Positions 7,611 through 15,953 of a stretch of 64,000 nucleotides of DNA are shown here, piece by piece. The DNA lies in the NCBI GenBank assembly GCA_963784885.1, contig CAWATA010000002.1, positions 62,001 to 126,000 of the forward strand, read 5' to 3'. The stretch comes from RHKX01 sp963784885. GTDB taxonomy: Bacteria > Actinomycetota > Thermoleophilia > Solirubrobacterales > 70-9. The stretch's first letter is position 1, and the number at the start of each line of letters is the position of its first letter. A program made the translations under genes and the position numbers. The notes beneath the pieces were generated by a model. It was not told where the DNA came from. It searched no databases and worked only from the letters and a program-made list of their open reading frames with translations.

Positions 7611-8271
7611 GCCGGCCGACATCGACGCCGCGCCGCGCCGCGGGCCCGAGACGCGCGAGGCCATCGACCGTGCCGCTGTCGACCTGTTCGCCGAACTCGG
7701 CTATCACGCGACGTCGATGCGAGCGCTCGCCGCGGCCGCCGAAGTGCAGCCGGCTGCGATCTACCACTGGTACCCGGGCAAGGAGGCGATCCTGATCCAT
7801 CTCCAGGACGCCTTCATGGAGCAGCTCACGGCGCGGGTCGTCGCCGCGATGGGCGAGCATGACTCGGCCGCCTTCAGGCTCGCGGCCGCCGTCCGCGAGC
7901 ACGTCGTCTACCACGGCCTTCACACCAGTGAGGCGTTCGTCACCGACAGTGAGATCCGCGCCCTCACCACCGAGCCGCGTCGCGCCCTGATCGCCAAGCG
8001 CGATGACTATCAGGCGATGTTCGGGGGGCTGATCGGCGACGGGATCCGCGAGGGAGCGCTGCAGACCTCGGACGTCCGCGTCGCGACCTACGCGATCCTC
8101 CTGCAGTGCACCGGCGTCGCGCTCTGGTTCGACCCGGCCGGGCCGCTGACCCTCGAGGAGGTCGCCGAGCGCCACGTCGAGCTGGTCCTCGGCTCACTCG
8201 GCGCCGACGCCGAGCTGATCGACGCCGCGAACGACGCGGTCTCGAATCGCTCGGTCGGGGGGAGGAGCTGA
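7603..8271 (+). CDS. TetR-family transcriptional regulator
   Basis: The 222-residue protein has a typical N-terminal TetR DNA-binding domain: FAELGYHATSMRALAAAA, then VQPAAIYHWYPGKEAIL at about residues 47-63. The C-terminal ligand domain is all-helical and specific to this subgroup. The start is TTG 7603 with GGGAG 11 bases upstream. It overlaps the cleavage-enzyme gene by eight bases and shares one base with the LD-carboxypeptidase start, so it is an operon member. It is the natural repressor for the AACGATCGTT palindrome at the operon promoter, with a pathway intermediate or CoA ester as a possible inducer. Confidence 0.88.
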   Translation: MAEPADIDAAPRRGPETREAIDRAAVDLFAELGYHATSMRALAAAAEVQPAAIYHWYPGKEAILIHLQDAFMEQLTARVVAAMGEHDSAAFRLAAAVREHVVYHGLHTSEAFVTDSEIRALTTEPRRALIAKRDDYQAMFGGLIGDGIREGALQTSDVRVATYAILLQCTGVALWFDPAGPLTLEEVAERHVELVLGSLGADAELIDAANDAVSNRSVGGRS

Positions 8272-9239
8272 TGGCGATCAAGCCCCCGGCCCTTCCCGAC
8301 AAGGCGACGATCGCCGTCGTCGCTCCGGCGAGCCCGCCGCAGACCCGCTCCGACATCGAGCAGGCGACCGAGTACTTCGAGTCGCGCGGTCACGAGGTCG
8401 TCTTCGGCCCCAACCACCGCAAGGTCCACGGATACCTCGCCGGCACCGACGCGGAGCGCGCGGCCGACCTGCAGTGGGCGCTGAGCGAGCCGGGCATCGA
8501 CATGGTCCACGCGCTCGAGGGCGGCTACGGCACCGCGCGCCTGCACCCGCTGATCGACTGGGACGCGCTCGGCGACCCGCGGATCGTCTGTGGATTCAGC
8601 GACCTGACCGCCCTGCACCTGTTCATCGCGGCTCATGCCGGGTGGGTGAGCTTCTACGGACCGAGCTTTCTCCGCTTCACCCGGACCAAGGGTGATTACC
8701 AGCTGACCGAGCAGACCGAGGACTGGTTCCACCGCGCGCTCAGGCCGGAGCCCCTTGGCAGGGTCTTCGAGGATCCCGAGGAGCCCTACGTGCTGACGCT
8801 CGGCGAGGGCGTCGCCGAGGCGCCGCTGGTCGGCGGCTGTCTTTCGCTGCTCTGCTCGAGCATCGGCACGCCCTACGAGGTCCAGACCGACGGCTGCATC
8901 CTGATCGTCGAGGACCTCAACACCGAGGCCTACCTCATCGACACCGCGCTCAACCACCTGCGCCTCGCAGGCAAGCTCGACAACATCGCCGGATTCGCGT
9001 TCGGGACGAGCGTCAACCTCGGCTACCAGACGTTGCCGGAGGGGCCCGAGTCGACGCTGTCGATCGAGGAGATCCTCGACGAGCTGATCGCTCCGCTCGG
9101 GATTCCCGCGATCTCGAACGTACCCTTCGGGCACGGCAAGCACCTGGCCACGATGCCGCTCGGCGTCCGCGCACGGATCGACGGCGCCGGGAAAAGTCTC
9201 GAAGTGTTGGAAACTGCGGTAGCCGAAGTCGAAAAGTAA
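8271..9239 (+). CDS. S66-family LD-carboxypeptidase (LdcA/MccF-like)
   Basis: This 322-residue cytoplasmic serine peptidase has the S66 layout: GGYGTARL near residue 84, the nucleophile elbow CGFSDLTALH with Ser110, a Glu in ILIVEDLNTEAYLID, and PFGHGKH near the C-terminus with the catalytic His. Family members cut the L-Lys/DAP-D-Ala bond of recycled muropeptides; the MccF branch cuts unusual amide bonds of peptide antibiotics. Co-transcription with an oligopeptide importer and an aminopeptidase supports intracellular processing of an imported peptide. The ATG has a strong GGAGGAG and overlaps the preceding stop by one base. Confidence 0.88.
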   Translation: MAIKPPALPDKATIAVVAPASPPQTRSDIEQATEYFESRGHEVVFGPNHRKVHGYLAGTDAERAADLQWALSEPGIDMVHALEGGYGTARLHPLIDWDALGDPRIVCGFSDLTALHLFIAAHAGWVSFYGPSFLRFTRTKGDYQLTEQTEDWFHRALRPEPLGRVFEDPEEPYVLTLGEGVAEAPLVGGCLSLLCSSIGTPYEVQTDGCILIVEDLNTEAYLIDTALNHLRLAGKLDNIAGFAFGTSVNLGYQTLPEGPESTLSIEEILDELIAPLGIPAISNVPFGHGKHLATMPLGVRARIDGAGKSLEVLETAVAEVEK

Positions 9240-9275
9240 GAAGCCAATGTTGTTGAAACCGACGGGAGGAAATCG

Positions 9276-11135
9276 ATGAGCTGGAGGGGCAAGGGGACGA
9301 TCGGGGCGTTGCTGCTCGCATGCGTGGCGCTGGCGCTGGTGGCGCTGCCCGCCGGGGCGCAGGACTCCACCGGAGCCACGGGTGATGCGACGTCGGCGGA
9401 CTCGAGCGGCGATCCGAGCACGCTCAAGATCGGCTGGGCACAGGACCCGCAGACCCTGAACCCGTTCGTCGCCCTCGATGAGGAGAACTACAACGCCTGG
9501 GCGCTGACCTGGGATCTGCTCGTCAACTTCAGTGCAGAAGACCTCTCGCCCAGCCCCGGCATCGCCGAGAGCTGGGACATCTCCGACGACCGCAAGACGG
9601 TCACCTTCAACCTCGACCCGAACCGCAAATGGTCCGACGGCGAGCCGATCACGTCAGAGGACGTGAAGTACTCGCTCGAGGTCCTCGGCGGGGAGGGAGC
9701 GTTGTTCAGCGGTTACACCAGCGGCATCGAGTCGATCGAGACGCCGGACGACGAGACGGTCGTCGTCACGACGAAGCGGCCCGACGCCCGGCTCGTCGGC
9801 GGCCTGTTCGTCTACATCCTTCCCGAGCACGTCTGGGGCGAGGTGCCGACCAAGACCCTGACCAGCTCCTACCAGCCGGACCTGCCGATGGTCGGCAGCG
9901 GCCCGTACATCGTCACCGGCTTCGATCGTGGGCGGACGCTGACCCTGGAGCGGAACCCGGAGTGGCAGGGGCCCGAGCCCGGCTTCGACGAGATCGAGTA
10001 CGTCAAGTACGGAAACCAGGACGCGGTTGAGCGGGCCCTCCAGCTCGGCGAGATCGACATGGTCGTCGAGGTCGCCTCCGCGACGTTCGAACGGATCGGT
10101 ACCGACCCGAACATCGAGACCCTGTCGAGCCCCTCGCCGGCTTACACGGAACTGGCGTTCAACCTCTGCCCGGAGGACCTCTGCCCGGACGCGAAGTTCA
10201 ACCCGGCCGTGCAGGACAAGTCCGTCCGCGAGGCACTCGCCTGGGTGATCGACCGCGGTCGGATCAACGAGATCGCGGCGCAGGGAACGTCGTTCCCCGG
10301 CAGCGGCATCCTGCCGTCGTTCTACCGCGCGTTCTACGAGACGCCGGAGCAGAACTACACGCCGACGAACGTCGAGACGGCGAAGCAGATCCTCGACGAC
10401 GCGGGCTGGCAGGACAACGGCTCCGACCCGCGCACCAAGGACGGCGAGACGCTCTCGTTCGACCTCTACGTGCGCTCGGAGTCGCAGTACAACATCCAGG
10501 CGGCGAAGCTGGTCGCCGAGCAGGCGGCCGAGATCGGCGTCGAGTTCAACGTCCAGGTCGTCAGCGTCGACAAGCTGACCGAGCTGACCGTGCAGAAGGT
10601 CGACGGCAAGCCGGCCCCGGACTTCGACACGTTCATCTGGGGCTGGGGCGGCGACCCGTACGACCCGAGCTTTCTGCTGAGCCTGTTCACCACCGACGAG
10701 ATCGGCGGGCTCTCGGACTCCTTCTACTCGAATCCGGAGTACGACAAGCTCTACGACGAGCAGGCGGGGATCTTCGATACCGCGCAGCGCAAGGAGATCA
10801 TCCAGCAGATGGTCGCGATCACGCAGGAGGACCTGCCCTACATCGTCCTCACCGAGGATCCGAACCTCCAGGCCTACCGGACCGACCGCGTCAGCGGGAT
10901 CGAGCCGGTGTGTCCCGCGGAGACGGGCGACATCATCTGCGAGCAGGTCTCCTACGAGCCGTTGCTGAACATCGGCCCGGCCGATGGGTCCTCGAGCGGT
11001 GACGGCGGCGACGGCGGCGGCAGCGGCGGCACGGTGATCGCGATCATCGCTGCGGTGCTCGTCGTCGGAGGCGGCGCCTTCTTCCTGATCCGCCGACGTC
11101 GCCGCGACAACGAGCCGATGGAGCTCGAGGAGTGA
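9276..11135 (+). CDS. Peptide ABC transporter substrate-binding protein with C-terminal membrane anchor
   Basis: This 619-residue SBP_bac_5 family protein binds extracellular di- or oligopeptides for the ABC importer encoded next. It has an N-terminal signal (ALLLACVALALVALPAG) but no lipobox Cys at the cleavage site. It ends in a Gly/Ser-rich linker, a hydrophobic helix (VIAIIAAVLVVGGGAFFLI) and the basic stop-transfer RRRRR. It is thus tethered to the membrane by its C-terminus rather than by a lipid, which is unusual for a Gram-positive binding protein. GGGAGGAAAT precedes ATG 9276. It is the first gene of the transporter set, 36 bases after the carboxypeptidase. Confidence 0.9.
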   Translation: MSWRGKGTIGALLLACVALALVALPAGAQDSTGATGDATSADSSGDPSTLKIGWAQDPQTLNPFVALDEENYNAWALTWDLLVNFSAEDLSPSPGIAESWDISDDRKTVTFNLDPNRKWSDGEPITSEDVKYSLEVLGGEGALFSGYTSGIESIETPDDETVVVTTKRPDARLVGGLFVYILPEHVWGEVPTKTLTSSYQPDLPMVGSGPYIVTGFDRGRTLTLERNPEWQGPEPGFDEIEYVKYGNQDAVERALQLGEIDMVVEVASATFERIGTDPNIETLSSPSPAYTELAFNLCPEDLCPDAKFNPAVQDKSVREALAWVIDRGRINEIAAQGTSFPGSGILPSFYRAFYETPEQNYTPTNVETAKQILDDAGWQDNGSDPRTKDGETLSFDLYVRSESQYNIQAAKLVAEQAAEIGVEFNVQVVSVDKLTELTVQKVDGKPAPDFDTFIWGWGGDPYDPSFLLSLFTTDEIGGLSDSFYSNPEYDKLYDEQAGIFDTAQRKEIIQQMVAITQEDLPYIVLTEDPNLQAYRTDRVSGIEPVCPAETGDIICEQVSYEPLLNIGPADGSSSGDGGDGGGSGGTVIAIIAAVLVVGGGAFFLIRRRRRDNEPMELEE

Positions 11136-11145
11136 GCCGCGCGAC

Positions 11146-12114
11146 GTGAACGCCCGCTGGCTCGCCGGCAAGACGGCGGCGGCGCTGCTGACGCTGCTGT
11201 TCGTCCTGATCTTCAACTTCTTCCTGTTCAGGGTGATGGGAGATCCGACGACGCAGTTCGCACGCCTGCCGGGCGCGACCGAGCAGGAGATCGCCCAGCT
11301 CCGCGCGGATTACGGGCTCGACAAGCCGCTCACGGGTCAATTCGTCGATTACATGGGCGACACGGCGAGGCTCGACCTCGGCGTCAGCCAGGGCTCGCGC
11401 GAGCAGGTCTGGGAGGAGATCAAGGCGGCGCTGCCGTGGACGCTGCTTCTGGTCGGGACGGGGACGGTGCTCGCAACCGTGATCGGTGCCTGGATGGGGG
11501 TGATCGCGGGCACCCGCCGAGGCGAGAAAACGGACCAGGGCCTGTTGGGGTTCAGCCTGTTCACATACGCGTCGCCCGAGTACTGGATCGGGATCATCCT
11601 CATCCTCGTCCTCGCGGTCGAGATCCCGATCTTCCCGGCCGGCCTCCAGAAGACCCCCGGCGAGGAGTTCTCGAGCTTCTTCGCGGAGGCCGTGAACGTG
11701 ATGGAGCACATGGTGCTGCCCGTCACCGCGATGACGCTGATGCTGCTCGGCCAGTACTTCCTGATCATGCGCTCGTCGATGGTCGACGTGCTGACCGAGG
11801 ACTTCATCACCGTCAAGCGGGCGATCGGGCTTCCCTGGGAGCGGGTCGTACGGCGTCATGCGGTCCCGAACGCGCTGCTGCCGCTGGTGACCCTCTCGGC
11901 GATCCAGTTCGGCGCCGTCGCCGGCGGCGCGATCACGATCGAGACGGTGTTCTCCTGGCCGGGGCTCGGCGAGCTCAGCTTCACCGCTATCAACGACAAG
12001 GACTTCCCGGTGCTCCAGGGGACCTTCCTCGTCTTCTCGGCCGGCGTGATCCTCGCGAACCTGCTGGCCGACATCCTCTACTTCTACCTCGACCCACGGG
12101 TGCAGACGAAGTGA
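11146..12114 (+). CDS. Oligopeptide ABC transporter permease (DppB/OppB-like)
   Basis: The 322-residue inner-membrane protein has the BPD_transp_1 fold with about six helices. Its EAA-type loop, ITVKRAIGLPWERVVRRHAVPNALLP, near residues 223-248 (two adjoining parts: ITVKRAIGLPWERVV and RRHAVPNALLP), contacts the ATPases. It begins at GTG 11146, ten bases after the binding-protein stop, and its stop overlaps the GTG of the second permease (GTGA). It forms the translocation pore with the next gene product. Confidence 0.92.
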   Translation: MNARWLAGKTAAALLTLLFVLIFNFFLFRVMGDPTTQFARLPGATEQEIAQLRADYGLDKPLTGQFVDYMGDTARLDLGVSQGSREQVWEEIKAALPWTLLLVGTGTVLATVIGAWMGVIAGTRRGEKTDQGLLGFSLFTYASPEYWIGIILILVLAVEIPIFPAGLQKTPGEEFSSFFAEAVNVMEHMVLPVTAMTLMLLGQYFLIMRSSMVDVLTEDFITVKRAIGLPWERVVRRHAVPNALLPLVTLSAIQFGAVAGGAITIETVFSWPGLGELSFTAINDKDFPVLQGTFLVFSAGVILANLLADILYFYLDPRVQTK

Positions 12115-12965
12115 CGTGGGGCGTGGCATGGCAGCAGATCTGGGGCTCCTGGCGGGGCCGGCTGGGCATCGGCGTGATCGGGCTGTTCGCCTTCCTGACC
12201 GTGTTCGGCTCCGCGATCGCGCCCTACGATCCTGATGCGTCAAGCCTCGACGTCCTCGCCAAGCCGAGCGCCGACCACTGGCTCGGGACCACCGAGAACG
12301 GCTCCGATGTCTTCTCCCAGATCCTCGTCGGCACGCGGGTGTCGATGGTCGTCGGGATCTCAGCGGCCCTGATCTCCGCCCTGCTCGGATCGGCCGTCGG
12401 CCTGATCGGCGGCTACTACGGCGGCTGGACCGATCGCTCCCTCGATGCGCTCGAGAACTGGTTCCTGGTGATTCCGACGCTGCCGCTGATGATCGTGCTC
12501 GCGCGGGTTCTGAACCCGTCGCTCTGGGTCCTGATCGCCGTGATCGGCCTGACGTCCTGGGCGGGTACCGGGAGGATCGTCAGGGCGCAGGTCCTGACTC
12601 TGCGGGAGCGCCCGTTCGTCGAGCGGGCCCGGGCCCTCGGCGCCGGCGACGGCTACATCATCAAGACCCACGTCCTCCCGAACACGCTGCCGCTGATCTT
12701 CGCGAACACGGTGCTGATCGTCGCCGTCGCGATTCTCTCGGAGGCGGCGCTCTCGTTCCTCGGCCTCGGCGATCCGACCCGGATCTCGTGGGGGACGATG
12801 CTCGAGAACGCCTTCAACTCGGGCGCGCCGAGCGCCGGCGCCTGGTGGTACGTCATCCCGCCCGGGCTCTGCATCACGCTCTTGGTGCTCGCGATCGCCC
12901 TGATCGGGTTCCTGTTCGAGGAGTTCGTGAACCCGAGGCTTCAGGAGGTGCCGGAGCAGGCATGA
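12111..12965 (+). CDS. Oligopeptide ABC transporter permease (DppC/OppC-like)
   Basis: This 284-residue permease starts at GTG 12111 in a GTGA overlap with dppB and ends in an ATGA overlap with the first ATPase gene. The N-terminus (VTWGVAWQQIWGSWRGRLG) leads into the first helix and the OppC_N-type segment FGSAIAPYDPD. The EAA loop is ERARALGAGDGYIIKTHVLPN near residues 182-202, cited as ERARALGAGDGYIIK and THVLPN. It is the partner of the upstream permease. The tight overlaps imply stoichiometric translation. Confidence 0.92.
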   Translation: MTWGVAWQQIWGSWRGRLGIGVIGLFAFLTVFGSAIAPYDPDASSLDVLAKPSADHWLGTTENGSDVFSQILVGTRVSMVVGISAALISALLGSAVGLIGGYYGGWTDRSLDALENWFLVIPTLPLMIVLARVLNPSLWVLIAVIGLTSWAGTGRIVRAQVLTLRERPFVERARALGAGDGYIIKTHVLPNTLPLIFANTVLIVAVAILSEAALSFLGLGDPTRISWGTMLENAFNSGAPSAGAWWYVIPPGLCITLLVLAIALIGFLFEEFVNPRLQEVPEQA

Positions 12966-13975
12966 GCGCTTTGCTGGAAGTTGAGGATCTGCGGGTCCTG
13001 GCCGGCGACAAGCCGATCGTCGACGGGGTCGATCTCCGGCTCGACCCGGGCGAGGCCCTCGGGCTGGCGGGCGAGTCGGGCTGCGGGAAGACGACGACCG
13101 CGCTGGCTCTGATGAAGATCCTGCCACCCGGCCTGCGGCAGTCGGGCGCCATCACCCTGCGCCCCGAGGGGGTGGAGGAGCCGATCAACATCGGCAAGCG
13201 GACCGAGGCCGGAATGCGTGTCGTCCGCTGGCGGCACGTCTCGCTGGTCTTTCAGGGGGCGATGAACTCGCTCGATCCCGTCCAGCGGATCGGCAGGCAG
13301 ATCGCGGAAGCGATCCGGCTGCACGAGAGCACGAACGGCGCCGGCGTCTCCGCGCGGATCGCTGAGCTGCTCGAGACCGTGGGGTTGACGGCCGGCGTCG
13401 CCGATCGCTATCCGCACCAGCTCTCCGGAGGCCAGCGGCAGCGCGTGATGATCGCCCTCGCCCTCGCCTGTCGGCCCTCGCTGGTGATCGCCGACGAGCC
13501 GACGACCGCGCTCGACGTCGTCATGCAGGCCCAGGTCCTGCAGCTGCTCGAGCGGCTTCGCGACGAGCTCGGCCTCGCGCTGATCCTGATCTCCCACGAC
13601 ATGGGCGTCCTCGCCGAGACCTGCGATCGGATCGCGGTCATGTACGCCGGGCGGATCGTCGAGACCGGCGCCGTCGGGTCCGTCTTCGGCGACCCCCAGC
13701 ACCCCTATACGAAGCGGCTTCTCGACTCGCTTCCGGTGATCGGGCACGAGCGCGGCATCGTCGCCCCGATTCCCGGCTCTCCGCCCGACCCGGGCGAACC
13801 GCCCGAGGGCTGCCGATTCAACCCCCGCTGCCCCCACCGGGCCGAGCGCTGCGGCGTCGACCCGCCGTTGCGCGAGGTCCGGCCCGGCCACCTGTCGGCC
13901 TGCCACTACGCGCCCTGGGAGACGTGGCCGCAACCCGCGCCCGCCGCTGCGGCGACGGAGGAGTCGACAGGATGA
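12962..13975 (+). CDS. Oligopeptide ABC transporter ATPase (DppD-like)
   Basis: The 337-residue ATP-binding subunit has Walker A GESGCGKTT near residue 36, the signature LSGGQRQRV near 155, Walker B VIADEPTTALD and the switch His in LISHDMG. It ends in the oligopeptide-transporter C-terminal domain with the Cys-rich GCRFNPRCPHRAERC element, which in related proteins binds an Fe-S cluster. It powers peptide import together with the next ATPase. ATG 12962 overlaps the preceding stop. Confidence 0.94.
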   Translation: MSALLEVEDLRVLAGDKPIVDGVDLRLDPGEALGLAGESGCGKTTTALALMKILPPGLRQSGAITLRPEGVEEPINIGKRTEAGMRVVRWRHVSLVFQGAMNSLDPVQRIGRQIAEAIRLHESTNGAGVSARIAELLETVGLTAGVADRYPHQLSGGQRQRVMIALALACRPSLVIADEPTTALDVVMQAQVLQLLERLRDELGLALILISHDMGVLAETCDRIAVMYAGRIVETGAVGSVFGDPQHPYTKRLLDSLPVIGHERGIVAPIPGSPPDPGEPPEGCRFNPRCPHRAERCGVDPPLREVRPGHLSACHYAPWETWPQPAPAAAATEESTG

Positions 13976-14976
13976 GCGAGATCCAGGCAGGCGAGATCGG
14001 CACGGGGGAGACCCTGATGAGCGTCAGCGGCGTCGCCGTCCACTTCGAGGCGCGCAGGAGGACGGCGCGGGCGCTCGACGGCGTATCCCTGGAGTGGCGG
14101 CCGGGTGAGATCCTCGGGATCGTCGGCGAGTCCGGCTGCGGGAAGTCGACCCTGGCGCGGGCGATGCTGGGTCTGCAGCCGACCTCGGAGGGCGAGCTCA
14201 GCATCAGCGGCGGAGTCGTCGCCGGCAAGGACGACCAGCGGGCGCTCCGCAAGCGCGTCCAGATGATCTTCCAGGACCCCTACCAGAGCCTGAACCCCCG
14301 CCAGCGCGTGTCCGCCATCGTCACGGAGCCGCTCAAGGTCCAGGGCGTGCCGAAGGCCGAGCACGACGAGCGGGTCCGGCGGGCGCTGGACGACGTCGGG
14401 CTCGACCCCGAGCAGTACCTGGCCCGCTACCCGCATCAGCTCTCGGGCGGACAGCGTCAGCGCGTCGCGATCGCGGCGGCGCTCGTGCTCGACCCGGAGG
14501 GGCTGATCTGCGACGAGCCGGTGTCGATGCTCGACGCCTCGGTGCGGGCGCAGATCCTCAACGTACTCGTCGGCCTTCAGAAGCAGCGCGGACTGGCGCT
14601 GATCTTCATCACCCACGACCTCAGCCTCGCCTGGTCGCTCTGCGATCGGATCGCGGTGATGTACCTCGGGCGGATCGTCGAGGAGGGGAGGGCGGCGGAC
14701 GTTATCGAGCGGCCGCAGCATCCCTACACGCAGGCGCTGGTGGCGGCCATCCCGGTACCGTCCCCCGGTGGAGGCGGGCGCCGGGAGCTGCTCGAGGGCG
14801 AGCTCCCCGACCCGACCGCGGTCCCGACCGGGTGCCGGTTCCACCCCCGCTGCCCGAAGCGGTTCGAGCCCTGCGACAGCGTCGATCCGCAGCTCGTCGA
14901 CGCCGGAGCGCGCGATCAGCGCGCGGCCTGCCTGCTCCACGACCCCGCCGCAGCGGCGGGCGATGTGCCGGGATGA
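13972..14976 (+). CDS. Oligopeptide ABC transporter ATPase (DppF-like)
   Basis: The 334-residue second ATPase carries Walker A GESGCGKST, the Q-loop in MIFQDPYQSLNPRQ, signature LSGGQRQRVAIAAAL, and Walker B LICDEPVSMLD. The first Thr of the usual PTSALD is replaced by Val-Ser, a tolerated variant. Its C-terminal domain again has the Cys motif GCRFHPRCPKRFEPC. ATG 13972 overlaps the dppD-like stop, and its own stop overlaps the aminopeptidase start. Five importer genes and their processing peptidase are therefore one translational unit. Confidence 0.94.
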   Translation: MSEIQAGEIGTGETLMSVSGVAVHFEARRRTARALDGVSLEWRPGEILGIVGESGCGKSTLARAMLGLQPTSEGELSISGGVVAGKDDQRALRKRVQMIFQDPYQSLNPRQRVSAIVTEPLKVQGVPKAEHDERVRRALDDVGLDPEQYLARYPHQLSGGQRQRVAIAAALVLDPEGLICDEPVSMLDASVRAQILNVLVGLQKQRGLALIFITHDLSLAWSLCDRIAVMYLGRIVEEGRAADVIERPQHPYTQALVAAIPVPSPGGGGRRELLEGELPDPTAVPTGCRFHPRCPKRFEPCDSVDPQLVDAGARDQRAACLLHDPAAAAGDVPG

Positions 14977-15953
14977 GCGAGCCCCGGACCCGCTGGCGTG
15001 AGCTGATCGGCCCGGTCGGGAGGCTGCCGACGGGACCCCGCAACGCGATCACCGACGTCCCCGGCGTTCGGGTCGGTCAGGCCCAGGCCGGCTCCGGCGA
15101 GAAGACCGGCGTCACGGTCGTCGCCCCGCCCGAGCTGCCGGCCCCGGCCGGGACGGCGACGGTCAACGGCGTCGGCGAGCTCACCGCGAAGCTCGAGATC
15201 GACGAGCGCGGCCGCATGGAGACCCCGGTCTACCTGTGCGGGTCGCACGCGATCGGAACCGTGCTGCAGGCCGCGATCGAAGCCTCCGGGCGCGGCCCCG
15301 AGCACATCGTTCTGCCGGTCGTCGGCGAATGCGACGACGGCGATCTGGCCGATTCCCGGACCGTGGTCGCAGCCGACGTCGAGGCCGCTCTCGGCGACCT
15401 CGGCGAGGACGTCCGCGAGGGGACGGTCGGCGCCGGCACCGGCATGAACTGCTTCGACTTCCCCGGCGGGATCGGCACGGCCTCCCGCCGCGTCGGCGAA
15501 CACCATGTCGGAGTGCTGCTGCTGTGCAACTTCGGGGACCGCAGGTACCTCGACGTGCTCGCGGGCGTCGAGGACGATCACGGGCCGCTCGCCCGCGCCT
15601 CCGAGCGCCCGCCTCCGCACGGCTCCTGCATCGCGGTCTGCGCGACCGACGCCCCGGTGTCGCTCCTGCAGCTTCGGCGGCTGGCGCTGCGACCGCTGCT
15701 CGGCCTCTGCCGCGCCGGGTCCTTCGGCTCGGAGGGATCGGGCGAGATCGGCGTCGCCTTCGGTACGGCGAACGGGATCGACGGCGGCCCCGGCGTCACC
15801 GACGAGGGCATCCAGGAGCTGTTCGCGGCCGCCTTCGAGGCGGCGCACGAGTCGGTCTACAACTGCCTCGTCGCGGCGCGCCCCGCGGAGCGACTCGACG
15901 GCACGATGCAGCCGTCGTTCCCGATCGACGCGATCCGTGCCTCGCGGGCCTAG
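14973..15953 (+). CDS. DmpA/BapA-type aminopeptidase (P1 family)
   Basis: The 326-residue product is a self-cleaving Ntn-type peptidase of the P1 family. The autoproteolysis site is Gly217-Ser218 in PPPHGSCIAVCATDAP, Ser218 becoming the N-terminal nucleophile of the beta chain. Earlier landmarks are NAITDVPGVRVG near 24-35 and GTGMNCFDFPGGIG near 155-168. P1 enzymes include D-aminopeptidase DmpA and the beta-peptidyl aminopeptidases that are almost alone in cutting peptides with N-terminal beta-amino acids. Coupling to a peptide importer and to Kdd/Kce homologues suggests release of a beta-amino acid. The final TAG overlaps the stop of the convergent MFS gene in CTAG. Confidence 0.88.
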   Translation: MSEPRTRWRELIGPVGRLPTGPRNAITDVPGVRVGQAQAGSGEKTGVTVVAPPELPAPAGTATVNGVGELTAKLEIDERGRMETPVYLCGSHAIGTVLQAAIEASGRGPEHIVLPVVGECDDGDLADSRTVVAADVEAALGDLGEDVREGTVGAGTGMNCFDFPGGIGTASRRVGEHHVGVLLLCNFGDRRYLDVLAGVEDDHGPLARASERPPPHGSCIAVCATDAPVSLLQLRRLALRPLLGLCRAGSFGSEGSGEIGVAFGTANGIDGGPGVTDEGIQELFAAAFEAAHESVYNCLVAARPAERLDGTMQPSFPIDAIRASRA

